Below, in pieces: positions 59,560 to 64,000 of a stretch of 64,000 nucleotides of DNA. A program made the translations under genes and the position numbers. The DNA comes from Dreissena polymorpha (Eukaryota; Mollusca; Bivalvia; Myida; Dreissenidae), in contig NC_068366.1 of assembly GCF_020536995.1 (NCBI RefSeq), forward strand, positions 19,189,299-19,253,298, written 5' to 3'. The notes beneath the pieces are model-generated. The model was given only the letters and a program-made list of their open reading frames with translations, was not told the DNA's origin and made no database searches. Positions within the stretch are counted from its first letter, which is position 1, and every line of letters begins with the position of its first letter.

Positions 59560-59890
59560 CCTATACAGAGGTGAACAAGAGCTGTAACCATAGGATGACA
59601 TATGCCCTCGAAAAATGCTTTTTCGAAACCATGTTTGAAAACCTAAATGCAGATTTCGAAACCTAAACGCGGACCCTAAGTTCAAGGTCAAATGGGTGAA
59701 AATTTGTGTGCGTATGGAAAGGCCTTGTCCATATACACATGCATACCAAATATGAAGGTTACATCTGAGGCGACATAGAAGTTGTGAGCATTTTTCAAAA
59801 CCTAAACGCAAAGTGTGACAGACTTTCAGACAGACGCACAGACATACGGACAGAAATGCGATCACTATATGCCCACATTCGGGGTAATAA
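59560..59890. repeat. Dispersed repeat of GAACAAGAGCTGT type
   Basis: Starts AGGTGAACAAGAGCTGTAAC. It contains AAGTTCAAGGTCAAATGGGT, CATGCATACCAAATATGAAG and GACAGACTTTCAGACAGACG, and ends TATATGCCCACATTCGGGG. The architecture is familiar from bivalve DNA (recollection). Only one copy occurs in the window. Confidence 0.6.
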
Positions 59891-60070
59891 AAATGGCTTT
59901 CAGAATGAAATATACTGGCAGTTTAGACTGTATTATCAAATAATTTTTTTCCCAATTTACATTTAAGTACCCAATCTCATGAGTATAAATGGGTCAGGAC
60001 ATCCTGGTTTTAATTGAAAGGAGATGGGCAATTTTTTTGAAACCCACTTGTTTCATGTTTACATCCTAAT

Positions 60071-61060
60071 CAGGGGTGGCGAAATCTAAAAAAACTATAC
60101 TTGTCCACAGACAACCATTTAGGAAATTGAACTTTTTCGTTGCTGAACTACACTTGTCCGTTAATGTTTATATAAATTATAAACGCATTCATTGATTAAT
60201 TTAAAATAATGTGGAATATATCAAAATGAGTATGATTTGCTTGTTTTGTTTATAGTTGTAACTCAATGGTACATTCATTATAGCAGTATATTATAAACAA
60301 TATAAATACTTTGTCAAACTTTTAATCTTGCAAAGCTAGTGTTATTAAAACATGTGTTAAACATAAGTACATCGTAATCTTAACAAATTAAACTAGTCCA
60401 ATATGTCGACCTCATCAGACTGAGGCTCTGCACTGCTACTGGTAGCAATTTGATTATCATCAACTGGTAACCATTGAAAATCTGTTAGCCAAGTTTTTTT
60501 AAAAGTTCTGGTGAGTTTACTTAGATCATATTTTTTATCATAATCTTTTTTAGTATTTTTGGGAGGTACACTGCTCAAAGCTTCGTGTTTCTGCTCTGTT
60601 GTTGAAGATTTAAAAAAAAAAAAAATGTTCCATCTTAACCATTAAAGTCGTCTCAAATAACAAGGTAGACCATGTTTTGATTATCTTAGTTTGATACTTT
60701 TTATTTCCGTCTGATTGTAGATATAAAGAAACCAGTCTGTACACTGTCTAACAGTCGGGCCGAATGTTGAAATTGCGGCATGCTCCTGGTCTCTTATAGA
60801 ATAAGGGAGATTACTGCGCAGGAGACTGCCCGTATTTTAGCTTGATTGCTCCGCAAATAGCACTGACAATGTAATCGCGTGTCAACATCCGGTTTTGTAA
60901 AACTTAATTACGGCTTTAATACAAAGTATTTTTTTTGTATACCTGGACCCGACTTTAAAAAAACTTGTTGTCCACGGACAACTTAATTGAAAAAAATCAG
61001 TTGCCCAGACAAGCAAATGTACGACTCGGGCAACTCGAACATTTGATTTCGCCACCCCTG
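60071..61060. mobile_element. CAGGGG-ended hAT-like transposon remnant, 990 bp
   Basis: Starts CAGGGGTGGCGAAATCTAAA and ends ATTTGATTTCGCCACCCCTG. ACTTGTCCACAGACAACC is mirrored by TTGTCCACGGACAACTT. The direct flank repeat is 5 bp, CTAAT (60066-60070, 61061-61065). It encloses a short transposase-like fragment at 60393-60578, so it looks like an internally deleted derivative of an autonomous element. Confidence 0.8.
60393..60578 (-). pseudogene. N-terminal fragment of a hAT-type (ZNF862-like) transposase
   Basis: 61 codons starting MSSVPPKNTKKDYDKKYDLS, with KLTRTFKKTWLTDFQWLPVD. The pattern K-x-Y-D-x-x-Y ... R-x-F-x-x-x-W-L-x-D-F-x-W-L is what I recall preceding the TTF-type zinc finger in ZNF862/KIAA1586-like proteins and their hAT relatives. 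The frame stops soon after, before any zinc finger, RNase H-like or dimerisation domain. It lies inside the CAGGGG element on the minus strand, so it belongs to the transposon, not the host gene. Confidence 0.55.
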
Positions 61061-61160
61061 CTAATGTGTCTGTTGGCATTTCTAATGGGCATACATTTAC
61101 TCACTTTTCTCTAAATAATATCAACTGAGCACCCACATTATTCCTGCTATAAATGATTAA

Positions 61161-61375
61161 CCCTTTGCATGCAGGGAAATTTGTCGTCTGCTAAAATGTC
61201 GTTCTAAAATTAGCATTTTCTTCATTTTTTTTTCAAATAATACTATTAGAATAGCATACAGTTAACATGTAGATCCTGATGAGATGTCATGTTCTATGGC
61301 GTCTCATCTGGATCCAAAATGTTTGCATAGGCCTTCACTATTTGGTTCCTTCACAATTCGGTTCCAGCACTGAGT
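61161..61375 (-). repeat. TTAA-flanked MITE with GAGACGCC hairpin, variant family, copy 2
   Basis: The reverse complement of the 51188 type: TTAA, then CCCTTTGCATGCAGGGAAAT, TTGTCGTCTGCTAAAATGTC, a central GATCCTGATGAGATG..GGCGTCTCATCTGGATCC, and CAGCACTGAG before TTAA (61376-61379). It is more decayed at its right end. Confidence 0.82.
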
Positions 61376-61716
61376 TTAACATTTCTCATAACATCTGGTA
61401 ACTGCAGCATACACTTTTCTTACTCTTTAAATTGACCTTGATACATTGTATCAAGACAGTCCCTTAACAGCATAGAGATAACAGAAATGTAGTGCATGAA
61501 TTTCGCAATATTCATTATTGGGCGATAATTTATCAAAATGCAGTTTAAATACCTGGTGAATTATTTGCCATATCAGCAGTTACAATTAGATAATTATCAT
61601 TTAATCAATTGCAAGTACTTGATTAAGCTGCAACAATATGCATCACATGTCAAAATTGTTTAAGGTTGGGCTTTTTGCACTTTTTCAGAAATGATCAGTT
61701 TGTCTAATTTTATCTT

Positions 61717-61718
<2 letters not shown>

Positions 61719-61747
<29 letters not shown>
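61719..61747. repeat. (TG)n microsatellite
   Basis: An uninterrupted TG run followed by a G-rich stretch (AGGTGGGGGGTGGGG). Confidence 0.97.
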
Positions 61748-61749
<2 letters not shown>

Positions 61750-62770
61750 GTGGGGGGTGGGGCTTCTTTTTTTTGTCATACCATTTTTGGAGCATTTGTT
61801 GGGAAGTGTGGCATAGGGTTGTTGGGGGAAAAGTATTTTTTAAGCATTTGGTGGGAAGGTGGAGCAGTCATGGTTCGGCAGTAATGAATTCTGCTGGCTT
61901 AATATCAATGTCCACTGTCTGTTATTAATAATAAGGTGTAACAAATATTTTAGCAGGCCGATAAAATGGTATGGAGTCCTCTGGCTCTGGGCATAATTTT
62001 GTGTAATACTGCCGACTCGGCTCAATCGTAACATTGGTAGCAAAGTTCACAATTTACATTATTTTCAGGTCTGTACCATTTCTTGTGTTAATTTACATGA
62101 CAGTGACTAAGTTATTTCAGAATAAAATCCTTTAGATGATTGAAATGACAGGAATTCAAGATGTTAAAATGTAGGTAATTTAGTAGATCTAGAAAGAACA
62201 TGATACATGTATGAGTATTACAGTAAAATGATATTTTGTAAAATTATCTTTTTGCCCTGACATATGAACTAAATTTTGCTGTAAGTGGTGACTTGGTAAC
62301 AGTAAAGTGCAAAGAAGCAGTGTCATTCAAATACATGACATAATGGTGTATTTTATCACATTAGTATCTTATATGAATAGTTCTGCTTGAAAGGATATAA
62401 ACAGGTTGGTGTTTAGATAACATTTGTTCATGTACCACACATCTGCAATCTTCACGGTAATACATGTGTGTACATGTACACTTAAATCGCTATCCCAAAG
62501 TGTTGTGCTTTCATTGATTAACAAATCCAACAGTCAGACTATACAAAAAATATTATTTTGTTTGGACCAAATAACTTTTCAAGAGCAGTTTAATAAGGGC
62601 TTGTTGTCAGAAATAAGTTAGCATGACATTTGTGTTTGTAAATAATATGAAATTTACTTTTTAGCTCACTCTAGCACATGTAGTGCTCACTGGTAGCTTT
62701 GAGGAACATTAACATGTATTTCTGTACAGAGTCTGTAGCAAGTCTGACAAGAATGAAAACAGAATTCATG
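61748..62770. other. Likely intron, nothing recognised
   Basis: Non-coding DNA without supported features. Confidence 0.4.
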
Positions 62771-63003
62771 AGGACCTTGCACTGTGAAAAGGGGGTTAAA
62801 CGCATGTGCATAAAATGTCATCATAGAATAGCCTGTGCAGTCTGCACAGGCTTACCAGGGACAGCCATTTCTGCTTTTATATTTTTCGTTTAATGAAAGT
62901 CTCTTCTTATCAAAAATCCAGTTTATGCGGAAAGTGTCATCCCAGATAAGCCTGTGCAGTCTAACACAGGTTCATTCAACCCCCTTTTCATAGAACACAG
63001 CCC
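62771..63003. repeat. MITE, GTGCTCTGTGAAAAGGG family, copy 3
   Basis: Ends AGGACCTTGCACTGTGAAAA and CCTTTTCATAGAACACAGCC. The body has AGCCTGTGCAGTCTGCACAG and AGTCTCTTCTTATCAAAAAT. Confidence 0.88.
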
Positions 63004-64000
63004 ATTTATATCTTGACACAGATGACACAAACCCAGGTCCAATGTCCTGACAATTGTTGTGCCCCTTTATCTCAGGGGAGCACTTAAGGGCCATGGTGTT
63101 GCCTTCTTGTGATATATATTAAACTGCTCCAACTTGCTGACATTAAGACCTCATTTTAAATGTTAGGTCTATCAAGTTCACAGAATACACATGTAAATAT
63201 AAAGGCTGTGATATGCATTATTATTTATTACTGGAGAAATCTGCAGGAGCACTCATGGTGTGATATCTCGAACAGTTGGCAATCAGTCTGGAAATACATA
63301 CCTTGAAAACATGGAGGTATCACGAATAATCATCTTGCAAAATACTTATGATATTTGGAGCAAGATTATGGCTGTACAGACTGTGTTTTTCTGAGCTAGT
63401 GGTGTATTTTGTGATTGTTTTAGATATGGATATTCAGATGGTTTCTGGTTGTAGTGTTCTTTTTTAGTCTTTTAAAAAAAACAAAACATTTAACATTTGT
63501 CAAAAGAAATGTGTATTATAATTATGTATCTCCAATTTCTGAGATATGATTAAATGATGTACATATTTTGATTATTGTGTTACATGTAGTGTTGTCACAA
63601 GTGATGATGTTGCAGATGATTGAGTTTAAAATATATGGTTATAGAACATAAACTGATCTTGTAATTGGACAAGGTAACAATTGGAGTAAATAATTCATTT
63701 CTGAGGCCAAGCCAGCATTTTGGTTAATTTAAAGTATCTTTCAAAAATGTCAATAATGTGTAGATAAATGCAAGTTTATTATAGAAATTCAGTGACATTC
63801 AGTACTGTGGCTACTGGTTTTAAAAGCACATAAAAATATGGACAAAGATTACTTCAATTAGGAACAATAATAGTGTGGTTGATAACCTGGATTCTCCAAT
63901 AATTAAAAGTTCTTCCATTGCAAAGGTGTTGAAGTGTGTTTGATATTGATTTGAACAGCAACTGGATTTCATGTGCATTAGTGGAATGTAGCCACTATTA
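63004..64000. other. Likely intron, nothing recognised
   Basis: T-rich non-coding DNA up to the window edge, without a supported exon. Confidence 0.4.

Overview
This is a window of AT-rich animal nuclear DNA dominated by introns, spacers and repeats. It carries almost no long open reading frames, many short inverted-repeat transposons, tRNA-derived SINEs and several tandem arrays. I recognise several of the dispersed repeats as types common in heterodont bivalve genomes: the GTGCTCTGTGAAAAGGGGG element, the TTAA-flanked element with a GAGACGCC hairpin, the CCTTTTCACG/CGTGAAAAGG element, and the GGTCAAGGTCA arrays. The zebra or quagga mussel (Dreissena) is my first guess. That identification is from memory and was not searched.

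Left part (about 1-29 kb). Two long intronless minus-strand reading frames, at 7767-9314 (515 aa) and 16332-18368 (678 aa), are tandem paralogs of a Ser/Lys/Arg-rich, probably disordered protein that I do not recognise. They sit inside a larger, old tandem duplication of roughly 9-11 kb period. Non-coding blocks recur in order around each gene, and at least one block (A: 1550, 13010, 23933) is present three times. The third unit has no recognisable gene. The first paralog has lost about 140 codons near its 3' end. The deletion shifted the frame, and its last 30 or so ancestral codons survive as an out-of-frame relict. Each gene has a tandem array on its 3' side: a 47-bp array at 6871 and a 16 x 32-bp palindromic array at 14251. 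A hAT-type element with a perfect 8-bp target duplication (20109-21084) and a SINE interrupt only the second unit.

Middle part (29-42 kb). No convincing gene is visible. It holds a TTAA-flanked element carrying a tRNA-like body, another TTAA MITE, a TA/AAAT low-complexity patch, a 430-bp hairpin, SINEs and a degenerate 26-bp array.

Right part (42-64 kb). A plausible first coding exon lies on the plus strand at 41999 (MAEQLEPK...), with a consensus CRE just upstream and an ATGGCGG start context. The remaining 22 kb looks like intron: there are no further supported exons, but many mobile elements. These include hAT-like elements with perfect 8-bp duplications (42738-43841; 47581-48623, the latter nested inside a larger element 46613-48765), two CAGGG-ended elements flanked by 5-bp repeats, a 95-bp array, and a 1.57-kb element with inverted ends and a promoter-like interior. 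Apart from the paralog pair and the candidate exon, I see no host gene.
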